Below, piece after piece: positions 10,380 through 21,160 of a stretch of DNA of 64,000 nucleotides. The stretch's first letter is position 1; each line of letters begins with the position of its first letter. The stretch is from contig CM043966.1 of assembly GCA_014529385.2 (NCBI GenBank), positions 93,379,087-93,443,086 of the forward strand. Reading direction: 5' to 3'. A model generated the notes under the pieces. It was not told where the DNA came from. It ran no database searches and worked only from the letters and a program-made list of their open reading frames with translations. Made by a program: the position numbers and the translations under genes. This DNA is from Adiantum capillus-veneris. Lineage: Eukaryota; Streptophyta; Polypodiopsida; Polypodiales; Pteridaceae.

Positions 10380-11100
10380 TTGTTCATAAAATTCAGCTTT
10401 GAATTGAGCCCACATTCTGGATTGTGTACCTTCCTGAATCTTGGCTAACCGACAGTTGCTCGCTTTCTCCTTGAGATTCATCCCAACATGATGCAACTTG
10501 GATTTTTCAGTGAAGTTCTTGTTGGCAAAGCAACTTCAAACTGCCTGATGAAAGACAATGCCTTAGAGATATCTCTCCGTCTTATGTAGCTGTCAAAATT
10601 CACATCCTTGTCACTGGATTTGAAAACCCACGTCTTGCGATTTCATCTGCAGTTATCCTTCTTGAACTTGGGCTTTTCTTTAGTATTATGTAGGGAAGTA
10701 GTAGGACTTTTCTTCTTTGGAGAAGATTTAGATATTGTATGAGAAGGAGATGTAGTAGTACAATGAGGAGAGTATGATGGAGAAGAGATAGAGACATCCT
10801 TGCTTTCATTAAGCATAGAAAATTCTTTTTCTTGGCCCTTGCTCTTGGAAGGCCGTTTCTCCTAATCCAAGGATCGCTTGTGCACTTCGACATTTCTTTC
10901 CGCATCATCCTTCTTCGAGTTGCTACCACCGATGGTATTTTCGTGACACCCATCGCATTTGTTCCTTGCGGCTTCTTGATTTTGACCTTTTGGGTAGCTG
11001 ACAACGAAATAAACTATGGCAATTCCGCGAGTTGAACTCGTACTCGCACTGAAGGTCGTGTTCAGCGGTAGGCTTCCGTGGCTCGTCATGGTTCTTCTCG
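10380..11100 (-). pseudogene. E4 gag, copy B, truncated at its C-terminus
   Basis: It starts with Met near 11088 (MTSHGSLPLNTTFSASTS) about 60 bases downstream of the primer site. A low-complexity Lys/Ser/Thr-rich stretch follows (10860-10690), then the gag core: SSDKDVNFDSYIRRRDISKA, LSFIRQFEVALPTRTS and WAHFKKAFYEQFLP-like pieces with stops. At about 10380 it jumps into RT thumb sequence. It would have built the particle shell. It has at least three frame changes and is not functional. Confidence 0.7.
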
Positions 11101-11147
11101 TTCCTTCCCGAAATCGTCCTCCTTTGCAGAGAAAGTGAGGAATTTGA

Positions 11148-11159
11148 GCTTTGATAGCA
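11148..11159 (-). other. E4 primer binding site (initiator-Met-like)
   Basis: The minus strand reads TGCTATCAAAGC, 10 of 12 bases as in TGGTATCAGAGC, one base from the LTR end (GCTTGTGACA). It fixes the 5' end of E4 and its minus orientation. Confidence 0.75.
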
Positions 11160-11160
11160 C

Positions 11161-11455
11161 TGTCACAAGCGAGAGCGCACACGAGCCATCAACAAGCTGA
11201 AAATAAATAATCTTTGACTCAAAAGAGATGAGGGAGAAGACCGACATAGTATTTGGGACCAGAAGATGGGCTGTCCTCCCCCTTAAAGAGAATCTTTGTT
11301 AGGGAGAATCTTTTTACAAACACAAGAATTGGAGTGACCCCTCCATTCTAAATCTTTTGACTCGATGATCAATTCCTTCCCAAGAGGAAAATTCCCGAGA
11401 GACGAGCTCTAAATTCTGTTTTCGTTTGTTCCCAAAGCGTGAAGCTCTACAGACC
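11161..11455 (-). repeat. E4 5' LTR, truncated (3' half only)
   Basis: It matches 7033-7325 and 8901-9185 (shared GACATAGTATTTGGGACCA, CTAAATCTTTTGACTC-like and AGCGTGAAGCTCTAC). After GAAGCTCTAC at 11455 the similarity ends and LTR sequence of a different element (E5) begins. The U3 part of this LTR is therefore missing. Confidence 0.75.
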
Positions 11456-11916
11456 GTTCTCAATTTCGTTTCTAGAATCTTTGAGCATAGACCGAGGCCT
11501 TCTTTGTGATGGAGTACTGAAACAAACGCATGGAGTGGATCTCTCGGCTACACAGACATCCTAGAGATGCGTCGGACAAACCACCGGACCATAGCCACCA
11601 TTCGGAAGCTCCCCCGTGTTGGGGCCTGTGTCCAAGAAGGTAAGCGTACACCTGTAAGACCGAGCATCCCATACCACCCGGCCTCCCCTCCTGGAGGTGA
11701 CCTCGCGCACTCCTAGCCTCATGGACTAACCATTGGCACTCTGCAAGTGGGCGTCGATAATTGCAATGCGTCGATAATTGCAATGAGGCCTTGGCCTTCC
11801 TTTTATTATAATGACCGGCCACACTGGTGGAGTTCGCACTACGTCCGCTCGGACACTAGACGCCCATCTCGACGGCGTTTAGGCTAGATCCTCTCTCCTA
11901 TAAGCAAGACATAACA
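11456..11916 (-). repeat. E5 3' LTR, joined to the E4 LTR
   Basis: On the minus strand it starts TGTTATGTCTTGC directly after the purine tract TAAGGGGGGAAGTA (11917-11930), right after the E5 chromodomain stop codon. A TATA-like TATAATAAAAGG lies at 11804-11815. The sequence is GC-richer than its surroundings and holds a short direct repeat (TCGATAATTGCAATG twice, 11753-11785). It abuts E4 LTR sequence at 11455/11456 with no CA end visible, so the LTR is truncated or hybrid. Confidence 0.65.
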
Positions 11917-11927
11917 TACTTCCCCCC

Positions 11928-13260
11928 TTAAGAACCATTGATGTCCTCATCAATGAAGTGGGGATACTGAGCTTTCAAAGCTCCAACTGATTCCCAAGTG
12001 GCGAACCTTTCAGATTGACCCTTCCATTTAATTAAGTTCTCGTCATAACCTTTTTGGCGCAAATGATGGGTATGATGATTTAAAACTACCTCTGGTTCTT
12101 GAGGAATATCCTTAGTTTGCATATCTTGCCATACATTTTCCTCGCTAGGCACAACAACGTTGGTCTTGCCTAGTTTTTCTTTAAGGCGGCTAACATGAAA
12201 TATTGGATGTACACTAACATTCAAGAAAGAGCCAATTTGTAGGCAACTTGACCGATTTTTTTTGTGATTAAGAATGGACCACAATATCTAGTCGAAGCTT
12301 ATAATACCTTCCCGTTCGCATAGTCTTGGAATCCTTGGGTATCCTCAGATAAACCCATTTTTCCACATCTAGAGTCCTTGGAGATCTCTTATGATTAGCA
12401 TGAGTGGTGACTCGATCACGAGCCGTTCTTATACTATCCTTAGCCAATTCAAGAATTTCTTGCATGTCATACAAGAAACCACAAGCTTGACGTTCCTTGA
12501 CTTTCTCCAAGCCAATAGCAATCAGGGATTTAGGATTGAATCCATACATCAACATGAATGGACTAAATCCAGTAGCAGAATGCTTGCTGCTACTGTAGGC
12601 AAACTCTAATTGTGGAAGATACCTTTCCCAATCAAATCACTGGTGAGAGACGTAAGCCCTCAACATGTCCTCTAATGTCTGATTTGTCTGTCGAGACTCA
12701 GGATGGTCAGAAGACAACATACTCAACTTCGTTTGAAGACGAGTTAACACATCTCGCCAAAATTCCCCAGTGAACTTGGTATCTCAATCACTGACGATAA
12801 CCTCTAGCAGACCATATAGCTTGTAAAGCTGGTTAACAAACAAGACCGCCAACTCATGGCTTTTTACTGTCGACTTTGTTGGTATAAACTTTTCCATTTG
12901 TGAGTATATCGACCACAATCCAAATGGCGTCATTGCCTCGACTAGTATTTGGCAAACCAACGAAGAAGTCCTTGGAAATACTTTGCCACTTGCAATCTGG
13001 GATTTCCAGTGGATGTAGCAGTCCATCTTTCCTAAGGCGCTCTGCCTCATTGACCTGACACTGAGCGCATCTCTTCACATAGCTCTCTATGTAAGAGCGC
13101 ATTCTTGGCCAATAGAAATATTGCTTGACCAAAGCCAAAGTTCTCTCGATGCCAAGGTGCCCAATGCTAGGAACATCATGACATTCGAACAAAATCCTTC
13201 GTCGAACCTCATCGATTTTTGACACACAGACTTTTTCATATCTGAACATTAGTCCACCTC
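11928..13260 (-). pseudogene. E5 gypsy integrase with C-terminal chromodomain, broken
   Basis: Order on the minus strand: H2C2 zinc finger (HLGIERTLALVKQYFYWPRM then CAQCQVNEAERLRKDG, 13180-13030); core with SISKDFFVGLP, DAIWIVVD (first Asp) and EVIVSD (second Asp, 12784); the Glu region HPESRQTNQTLEDM near 12700; LEFAYSSSKHSATGF; GPF/GY-type segment EKWVYLRIPKDSKTMRTGRY (12370); FHVSRLKEKLGK; and chromodomain YDENLIKWKGQSERFATWES ending at 11928. The enzyme would insert cDNA, and the chromodomain in this class directs it to modified chromatin. Frameshifts near 12870, 12780 and 12275 break it. Upstream RT is absent. Confidence 0.88.
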
Positions 13261-13640
13261 CAATGGAATATTGCCGCTATCTCGTCTCTCCGGCACGATT
13301 CACTTGGGTCTCCGGACCACCCAAGCCTGTACACGAGTCATGCCTTGCTTCGACCTCGTTCTACATCTTGCAAAAATGGCTATCAACATGACATATCCCT
13401 CGGAGAGAGAGATAGAAATCCGTTGAGGTTTCAGCCATAGAGAAGAAAAATGCACATAGTATCAAGGTACATGTTTACATAGCAAGAGTCCACCATACAG
13501 GTTAATTATTCAAGGTGAGTGCTTCACAAAACAATATACCCATCAGATCATACTATGGAGACCAAAGCAGGAGTGAAGTGTGTGTGAATTTAGAAGACGC
13601 ATCCAAGGCAAAGTAAAGTGACCAAGTGTGTGTGTGTGTT

Positions 13641-13677
<37 letters not shown>

Positions 13678-16374
13678 GGGGGGCTTTACCACAGTTTTGT
13701 TACCATGGCACCGCATGATTGCTACCTGGATATGAGGGGATTATATATGCATTGGTGACCAATGTAGAAAAACTCTAAGAGAAATGTCCAAATGTCTACA
13801 TTGGTAGGCAGCTGCCTGCTAAGCCACTCCATTTTAAGTATATAGTGTGGCCGGCGGCCTTCGGCTGCCTCTCTCTTTTTCTCTCTCCCCCCCTGCGTGC
13901 GCACTGTCCTCACTGTAGCCGGATAAAGGAAATTGCAACACGTGGCACTGGAAAACCAGTCTCCTTAATATATAGTATAGATGATAATTCTCCCTATGCC
14001 TTATAGTTCAATGTCCAAGGTGTCTAGCATAGGCTTGTTGGTGTCCCACATCATGTAGACTCTATCCTTATTAGGTCAGCTAATGGTAGAGATAAACAAC
14101 AGTTTGCCTAGTGAGGAAGACAACTCTCCAATGTAGGGCCACAAAAAGGCTAGTAACTCGCCAAAGCTAACCCAAACGAGGAAAGTCATCATAAGTTCCT
14201 CTTTAATAATCTTGGCAAGTTGCCATGGTATCCATGTACCACTAGCCCACGTAATATGATGGTAGATGTACAAAGAATCTCCATTTGGTCTTCAACCTTG
14301 AAGAACAATACCTCGAAGACTCTAGATCCATTGTAAAATATCGTATCCACTATTGTACACTTAAACCCAAAATTTGGAGACCCCATTATATCCCCATTGG
14401 GGGGGAGATTACCAATGAATTGCTTTGTCCTTGAAGAGTTGGAGTTGATTCCAAACTAAGGATATTGGTATTTCAACATGGAGAGAGCGGGTGTGTTCTC
14501 AGCCGAGAGTATTTGCATGGGTTGGGTCCAACCTACATAAACAAGCATACATGCACATGTACATAGTAGGAGAAAGTGAAGGACACTTCATTACACCATA
14601 GCTATGAGCATAATAGTATCATATTTGAAGCCAATGGTTTGCATGTGTTGATGTTGCAATAAAAGAATATCACTCCCTCCATACTCATTTGTAAAACTAA
14701 ACATTCCCAGATTGTTTCTGATAATGAAATAGGGCACATCTTTCTATGTTACTCTTTGTATTATGTTTTATCTACTTCTATTTCAAGTTCAAGATTTGGT
14801 GATGAAATGTCTCGTGTAATACTTAAAACAAGGATAACAATCAAATAGTAGTGTTGTGTGTGAACATAGTAATGATCGCCAAGGCACCTTTTTCCCTTCT
14901 TTTGAAGGTTGGTTATACACCCAACATTTTAGGGAAAGCATTATCTTTGTACTGGCACATTGAGTAATACTACTCCCTGTATTGTGTGCTCTTGAGCTTC
15001 TCCTTCATCTTGTCCATCTTCATGTGCATTCTTGCAACCATATTTCCAACTCTGAGTGGGCCAAGAAAGCCAAAGAGATTTTTGGTTCACAACACCTTTG
15101 TGTGGATTGACTAAAGAGATGCCAACCCAATACATTTTGTGGGTGACAAGAAAATAGGGATGCCTCCTTCCTAGCCATGCCATTGTAGTTGGTCATGGAA
15201 AAAATGAGCAAGGCTCTGCTTGCATGCCCGTTCAATCATTAGGATGAAACGTAAACCCGATTCTTCCACTATCTACTCGATGATTAAATTTCAGTTATCT
15301 ATTACTATTGCCGTTAATGTGACCTGGGGTTTGTTTTTTTTGACATATCCCGTCTCAATGGTTTTGAATAAGGAAAATTTTTGATATGTTTTTTTCTCTC
15401 TCTCAAAGCATGCTGATTGATTACGAGTATTACCTAGCTATTACTTCCCATGATGTTGTTTATAATAGTTACACTCTAATTACAAGCTAATTCTAGTTAC
15501 TTTAATTTGTCAGGTCTCCTTGGTTCATTTACTTCCTTGGATGCTTTGAGAAACTCTTGATATGATACTTCTCTCACAATGATAATGATTGTTTGTTGGG
15601 TTGGGCTGTGTCACATACTTACTACCACACATGGCTCAACCATGTTGCATACTTTGGTAGCGAATTTTCATAACCCTAACTAGGGCCGAGCTTACTTTGG
15701 CCTCAAATTGCTGCTCCTAGTAGATAATAAAATTGATATTAGTTTTAAGTTATGACTCATGTTGGCTAAGAACATGCTAGCTCCTTAGCTCCTGATGCTT
15801 TCATCGATCGGTTGTTTATAGGAATTTTGGTCCTTTATTTTTGAAACTAATGGAGCAATATGACCTAGCAGTACTTGGGCATCTGCTTGCTCGAAATGCC
15901 TAGCTAATATAGTACTATTTAAGCTTTCCTACTTTATACTATACCTTATGGTATATATAATTTAGGTTTTATTTAATCATCTACTCTCTCATGATCTCAG
16001 TTAAGTTATGATACCTGGCTACTGATAATTTTTTCATACTAATGACTTGTTTGCTAAAACCACTATAAGCCTATTTATTTAGTACAAAAACTATTTTAGA
16101 TTGTAAGCGGTTCTAGCAAAAAAATGCTACTCAGAGTTAATTCCACTTGTTAGCTCGGAGTACTTGGCTGATTCTAGGTAGCTAGGTTTTTCTACTTGGG
16201 TAATGTCTTGATGATTAGACATGTTAAGCTGATCACTTTAGCCCTTTTAGGTTGGAAAGGGGGTGTTTTCATCACAAATCTAGCTTACCATTGGCGCATA
16301 CTTTAACAAATGTTGGTTATCTTATGCATGGTTGATATTACCTTTTACGAACTAGTGTGCTAATGATTATTTAA
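13261..16374. other. Unassigned region with a poly-G run
   Basis: No ORF above 80 residues and no clear domain. 13643-13676 is a run of 34 G, followed by A and six more G. On the minus strand 14386-14076 a weak LINE-endonuclease-like reading exists (VSFGELLAFLWPYIGEL), not convincing. From about 15250 to 16370 the DNA is AT-rich, with short repeated TAGCTA-type phrases; it could be the untranslated tail of a deleted element. I see no gene. Confidence 0.5.
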
Positions 16375-17892
16375 CTAGGAAGCATCAGCCTTCTCATACC
16401 AAGCACGAGAAGATTGCTTCAACCCATACAAAGAATTGATACATTTGCACAATTTATCCTCTTGTTCTTTCTTGACAAAACCGCGAGGCTGCATTACATA
16501 AACTTCCTCAAATATGTCACCATTCAAGAAAGAAATAACAATGTACGATTGCCTCATCCCAACCAAAATGAGCTGCCAATGCACATAGAAAATGCACAGT
16601 AGTCATACGACAAGTGGGAGAAAAAATATCTTCATAATTTATGCCTTTTTGTTGTGCATAACCCTTTGCAACAAGTCAAGCCTTGTAGCAATCAATCTCA
16701 CCATCTGGCTTGCGTTTCGACTTGTAAACCCACTTTGTACCAATGGTCTTTTTTCCAGGAGGCAAATCACATAAAGTCCATGTGTCATTTTCTATAAGTG
16801 CATCATATTTTAATTGCATGGCAACCATCCAATTTTTTGAATTCTGTACTTCATCAAAAGATAGAGGTTCCTCAACGTCATGTAAGCTAGACACAACCAA
16901 AGCATAACAATCTGATGCATAAGATGCATGGTGAGAGCCTGAACAAGTGCAACTAGACAAAGGTGCATCCAATTCACTGTCATGCAATGTATGCACCAAC
17001 CATTTTGGCATACCTCTAGCCTGCTCATTTTCAACCCTTTCCTCATCAAATACATCTCCATCATCAATAGGTTGATCTGTAACATTTTCATTTCCCCCAT
17101 AGGTTGTACATTTGCCTCATTGGAATTCACAGTTGAACTTCCACCATTGAAAAGAGGCAACAAAGTGTCATAAATGTCCCGTGAGCTTACATTACCATCT
17201 TTAGTAAATGACAGCAAGGGCTGAATAGAATCTTCCACAAACACAACATCTCGTGAAACTAGAATACGCTTTGTTTGTGGATAATACAACCTGTAACCTT
17301 TGCTTTCAACACTATAACCAACAAAAATACATTTGACAGCCTTATCATCCAATTTTTTGCACTGCATTTGGCACCAAAACATTTGCCAAACATCCAAAAA
17401 CACGCATGTGCTCAATAGAAGGCTTTCTATCATGCCATGCTTCATATGGAGTCATAGACTACAAACATTTCGTAGGACACTTATTAAGTACATAAGTGGC
17501 ACACATGATGTCCTCAAGCCAAAATGAATGCTGCAAAGCTTGACTTTTGACTGTACATCGTGAAATTTTTGTAAGTAACCTTTTTTTACTCTCAGCAACA
17601 CCATTTTACTGAGGCGTATAAGGCATTGTACATTGGTGTTTTATCCCGTGACTATCGAGAGATGCATTAAATTCATGAGACATATATCCCCCCCCCTCGA
17701 TCGGAATGGAGGGTGTGATAGTACATTTCGAGACATTTTCAACCATAGCGAGAAATTGTTTGAAGGACATAAATACTTTGGACTTCACTATAAGCGGATA
17801 TATACCCATGCATGCCTGGAGTAATCATTAATAAAAGTCACAAAGCAAAGGTAATTCCCCAAGGACGGAGTTAGCATGGGCCCACAAACATC
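16375..17892 (-). pseudogene. Cop2 copia integrase C-part and RT N-part
   Basis: Minus strand from 17892: DVCGPM, LGNYLCFVTFINDYSRHAWV (integrase core), ASLDSHGIKHQCTMPYTPQ followed by a stop in place of Gln, then NGVAES (third acidic residue region), SFWLEDIMCATYVLN, VFGCLANVLVPN, KCIFVGYSVESKGYRLY and DVVFVEDS. After an acidic linker, RT begins: MVAMQLKYDALIENDTWTL, TKWVYKSKRKPDGEIDCYKA, LVAKGYAQQKGINYEDIFSP, LNGDIFEEVYVMQPRGF, LYGLKQSSRAWYEK. It ends at 16375 before the YVDD box, so half of RT, RNase H and the 3' LTR are lost. It continues upstream at 25370. Confidence 0.88.
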
Positions 17893-17897
17893 ACTAT

Positions 17898-18198
17898 TGT
17901 TAACCACCGACGTCCACTTCTAGTAGTCATGGGCTGGGCTTGTTGGTCCAATAGGAAAAGGGTAAGAGTGATCGCCGATGAGAGGTGCACTCTAACTGGA
18001 ACATTCAAGGGTTAGTTGGCTAAGCATGGGTGCCCAAGTGTGAATGGGTGAGCTCATATAAAAGTCACCCAAACCTAAAAATCACTCATTCTCTCATTTG
18101 TGCAAATGAAGAGTGCTCTTGCTCCATCTCCATCTTCTTCTTCATCTCCTTGCTTGTGTGTGTATGCGCGCATGCGTGTGCGCGTGCGTGCGTGCGCG

Positions 18199-18294
<96 letters not shown>

Positions 18295-18521
18295 CATTGT
18301 GACGACACGACGACGGCGAGGCGATTGAGCGCGACACGATGGTAGCTCCTTCTTCTTCGCGGCGAGGAATCCTCCATGAAGGTGAGCGTAGGGCGGTGAG
18401 TGACACACCCTTGCTCTCTTGAGCTTGCTAGATTAGTATTGTTGTGTGGTTGCAGCCATTTGTGGCTCGCACACAGTGTACGGCAAGTCCCTTGCTTTGA
18501 CATGTGCAACAAACGTGTACA
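17898..18521 (+). repeat. G3 5' LTR
   Basis: 624 bases, TGTTAACC to GTGTACA. It matches 24824-25364 along its length apart from the dinucleotide tract. A TATA box (TATAAAA) lies at 18057-18063, about 140 bases upstream of the TG/AG tract at 18201-18294, placing that tract in the expected transcribed part. Several short ORFs across the tract are products of the repeat, not genes. Confidence 0.92.
18155..18294 (+). repeat. Alternating purine-pyrimidine tract plus (AG)n
   Basis: From 18155 to 18270 purines and pyrimidines alternate without a break (116 bases): TGTGTATGCGCGCATGCGTG-type sequence, then pure (TG)n. It is followed by 12 AG units (18271-18294). Such sequence is the classic Z-DNA-forming type. 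The 3' LTR of the same element keeps only a short TG run followed by AG (25080-25139). Confidence 0.95.
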
Positions 18522-18540
18522 TATTTGGCACCGTTGTCGG
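18522..18540 (+). other. G3 primer binding site (tRNA-Asp-like)
   Basis: TATTTGGCACCGTTGTCGG starts right after the 5' LTR. It resembles the TGGCGCCGTTGCCGGGG primer site of many plant gypsy elements, which I recall as complementary to tRNA-Asp. G5 (55929-55948) has the same type. Confidence 0.75.
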
Positions 18541-19139
18541 AGAAATGCCCCGCATTAAGCTCGAATAGCACTCTATGTTGCTTTGTGGTGCATTATGAAA
18601 TGTAGGAAAGGTAGAGAAAGAAGGTGTGTGGCTTGTTGAGAAGGATTTGTGACCTTTGTTTTTGCTGCAGTGTACTGTTTTCTGTTAATAAAGTGTTAGT
18701 TTTTTGCTATAAGGTACCGTTTTCTGTTGGTAAGGTGTTAGCTTTAAGGTATTAGATCTATCATGTTAGATCTGTAAGATACAATAAGTAGAAATATTAG
18801 TTAATTAGATGTTGTAGTACTGTGTTAGTGTGTAACAGTGCTCTGTTAGTTGCAAGTAGGTAGGTTAGGTGTGTGTGTGCTCGCACGCGCTCAGCGCGGC
18901 CGTGGTGACCTTATCCAAAAAAAATAAAAAATTTAAAGGTAGGATCGGGATCGAGAATATTTCCCAAGCCCAAGCCCAAGCCCACGCTCAGGCTCAGGCC
19001 TCAGTCACCCTTTATAATTACTTATGTTAGCCTCATGCTTAAGTAAAAATAAAAAATCAACTCTTTTGAGGACCAACGGAGTCCATGATAGACTTTATTT
19101 GTCGCTTGAAGCATTTGAATTCTTGTTGTAATCAAAATG

Positions 19140-20290
19140 AGTGCTCAATAACAATCAATTGCTCGATAAATTCATTAGGGGATTACGACATGAGGATATC
19201 TACAATGGCCTAGTCATTAGAGGTATCACCACTTGGGAAGCAGTTACCACCAATGCGATCCGATTGGAGGATAATTTAATGATTTAAGGAGAAAGAGTGT
19301 CTGTTGAGCCTAAATCTATTAGCTCGCAAGCATCGGGCATCAACCAATGACCTTAAAGCCTATTGCTAAGGAGCCAAAGATATCTGAGATGACCTTAGTA
19401 GATCTCACCAAGGACATTCAAGAGAATCTAACAGAAAATCGTGCTCCACAAAACAATCATATGTATCCAAGAAGGGAGCAACAATGGTGCTCAGTATGCT
19501 ATGGTCCACATAGTACCAGTGAATGCCCTATTTTTAGAGTAGAATTCAATGGAAATTGCAATGCCTGTGGGGAGGTATGGTCATCAAGCTAAGGATTGCA
19601 TAGTATTTAAGCGCACAATGGCCAATAGACCAACCTTGGAATGGACAAACACAACTCGAGTGCCTGCATTGATGTTGGTCCCACCTCTTGAACAAACATC
19701 ACAACACATGGACCCCAGGGCCCAAAATGTTGTTCAAACAACACCCTTGCCACCTCTAGTGCTAGGATCGCAACCACCATATCCGAGAATCACTTCTGTG
19801 AATCAAGTGGGTTGTGAGTCATCTATTGCTTGTTTGGAAGGCTGTGAGGAAGATATAGACCCTAATATTGCCTATGGAATTGATGCGCTTGAAGAAAGTC
19901 CACAATAATACATGGAGGACTATTGGGAACAAGTCAAACCTTTCTATCAAGTAGCTACTCTTGCTGCAAGAGGCCAAAATATCAATTACACTTCCAAGAG
20001 ACCACCTCTTCAATGAAACGAGTGTGGAGCTCCACATCGTGTGGCCGAGTGTCTTATTACGCTACAAAAGAACGCCACACTAATGCAAACCAATCAAGCG
20101 AGCACGTCTACAATGCCGATACTCATGTGTAACCGATGTGGCATAGATCATTTGATTTCCCAATGTCTGAATAATCCAAATGCACCGAAGATCACACCAT
20201 TAAACTTGATTGAGGCTACCGAGGAGCCATCACAAAGTAGACCTGTGATACCAGTAAAGGTACTCACACGATCGATGCTCCAAAAATAAA
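19140..20290 (+). pseudogene. G3 gag-like region with four zinc knuckles
   Basis: It begins in the capsid end (LDKFIRGLRHEDIYNGLVI, 19165). Zinc knuckles follow: CSVCYGPHSTSEC (about 19489), CNACG...GHQAKDC (about 19558, split by a one-base frameshift), one at about 20016 reading NECGAPHRVAEC whose first Cys codon is now TGA, and CNRCGIDHLISQC (about 20130). Three of the four have spacing C-x2-C-x3-H-x4-C, one residue shorter than the usual retroviral knuckle. Pro-rich linkers separate them. Gag would package RNA. Stops and frameshifts make it dead. The family is gypsy-like; the knuckle number is unusual. Confidence 0.8.
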
Positions 20291-21160
20291 ATTATATTCT
20301 TGAATAAAGAGACATGGCATCAATTGCCCAATCTTAGAAGAAGAAGAAAACACGAAGGAAGAGATTGCAAAAAGTAGCGAAGTTAGACCCCAGTTCAAAG
20401 TCCAACATAGGGACTTGTGACGACCCGTATGAACAACGTTGAAGAGGATTCTGATTCAGGTGAAACCATGGAGACCAAAACAACCACAAGGAAAGAAACC
20501 AACAAGGAAGATCCTCATAAGCCACAATGGCCAGGATCCAAGAAGAAGATATGAACTTATCCAAACCCTACAGAGGATATCGAGCGAGTCAAGCAATTAA
20601 GGAGTTTGGTAATATATACCCAAAGGAATCTAGAACCAACACCTATGCAAATCCAAATTACAGACACATTGTTCCCTATGCAACAACAACCTTACAAAGT
20701 CCGTACACCCCTAGCCATACCTAGTGCCATCCAAGAAGAAAGCGACTTAAAGTCATGGGAAAGTGGGCGTACTCACTTCTTATTGGAAAGAATGTTTACA
20801 GAGGGACTACCTGACCCTATTGAAGAAATGGAGATCCCATCTTCCCCACGCTAAGGGATCGAAGCCCAAAAGATACCATTCAACATTGCCAAATTGATGG
20901 ATTTCATGGCTTCAAAAGTTAGAACCACCATCATGTCCAAACTATATGGAGACTCTTAGCTCTTCGAGCTTTCCTCAATGGAGAATTGAAAGTTGGGCTA
21001 CCACAATTTGCACAGATGGATGGAGCGAGGGAGATGCCAATAGAGAAGGAACACTTAGATTCACAACCCAACCTAGATGAGAACCTTGTTGTAGAAATAC
21101 ATGTTAACAAGTTGGGACAATAGTTTGAGGGCGATGAATCCAATGCAACCATACCAACCA
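20291..21160 (+). pseudogene. G3 gag-protease linker, broken
   Basis: Short overlapping readings carry Lys/Glu/Pro-rich sequence (for example RPKQPQGKKPTRKILIS in broken form) and GLPDPIEEMEIPSSPR near 20810. This is the low-complexity linker expected between gag and protease, with many stops. No domain is recognised. Confidence 0.5.

Larger units (their letters stand above)
6877..10680. repeat. Tandem duplication of a LINE/gypsy junction, about 1.9 kb x 2
   Basis: Copy A (6877-8743) and copy B (8744-10680) share the same order: the LINE YADD box (+), a gypsy 3' LTR, RNase H (minus), and a gag fragment joined to it by deletion (minus). Both begin GGCACTTGGATATCA, and the shared part ends at GGCTTTTCT near 8740 and 10678. 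The copies differ by many substitutions and by an insertion of about 60 bases in LTR B, so the duplication is not recent. Because both copies carry the same gag-RNase H deletion, that deletion came first. Confidence 0.85.

Noticed and set aside
11530-11580. GTGGATCTCTCGGCTACAC looks at first like the start of 5.8S rRNA
   Set aside because: Only about 15 bases resemble it; the rest of 5.8S and the ITS are absent, and the position is inside the E5 LTR.
14076-14386. Minus-strand ORFs resembling a LINE endonuclease
   Set aside because: Only scattered residues fit, and the key GDF and SDH-type motifs are missing.
18030-18512. Several ORFs of 80-145 residues across the G3 LTR
   Set aside because: They are translations of TG and AG repeats (Cys-Val, His-Thr, Glu-Arg, Leu-Ser runs) and overlap in all frames.
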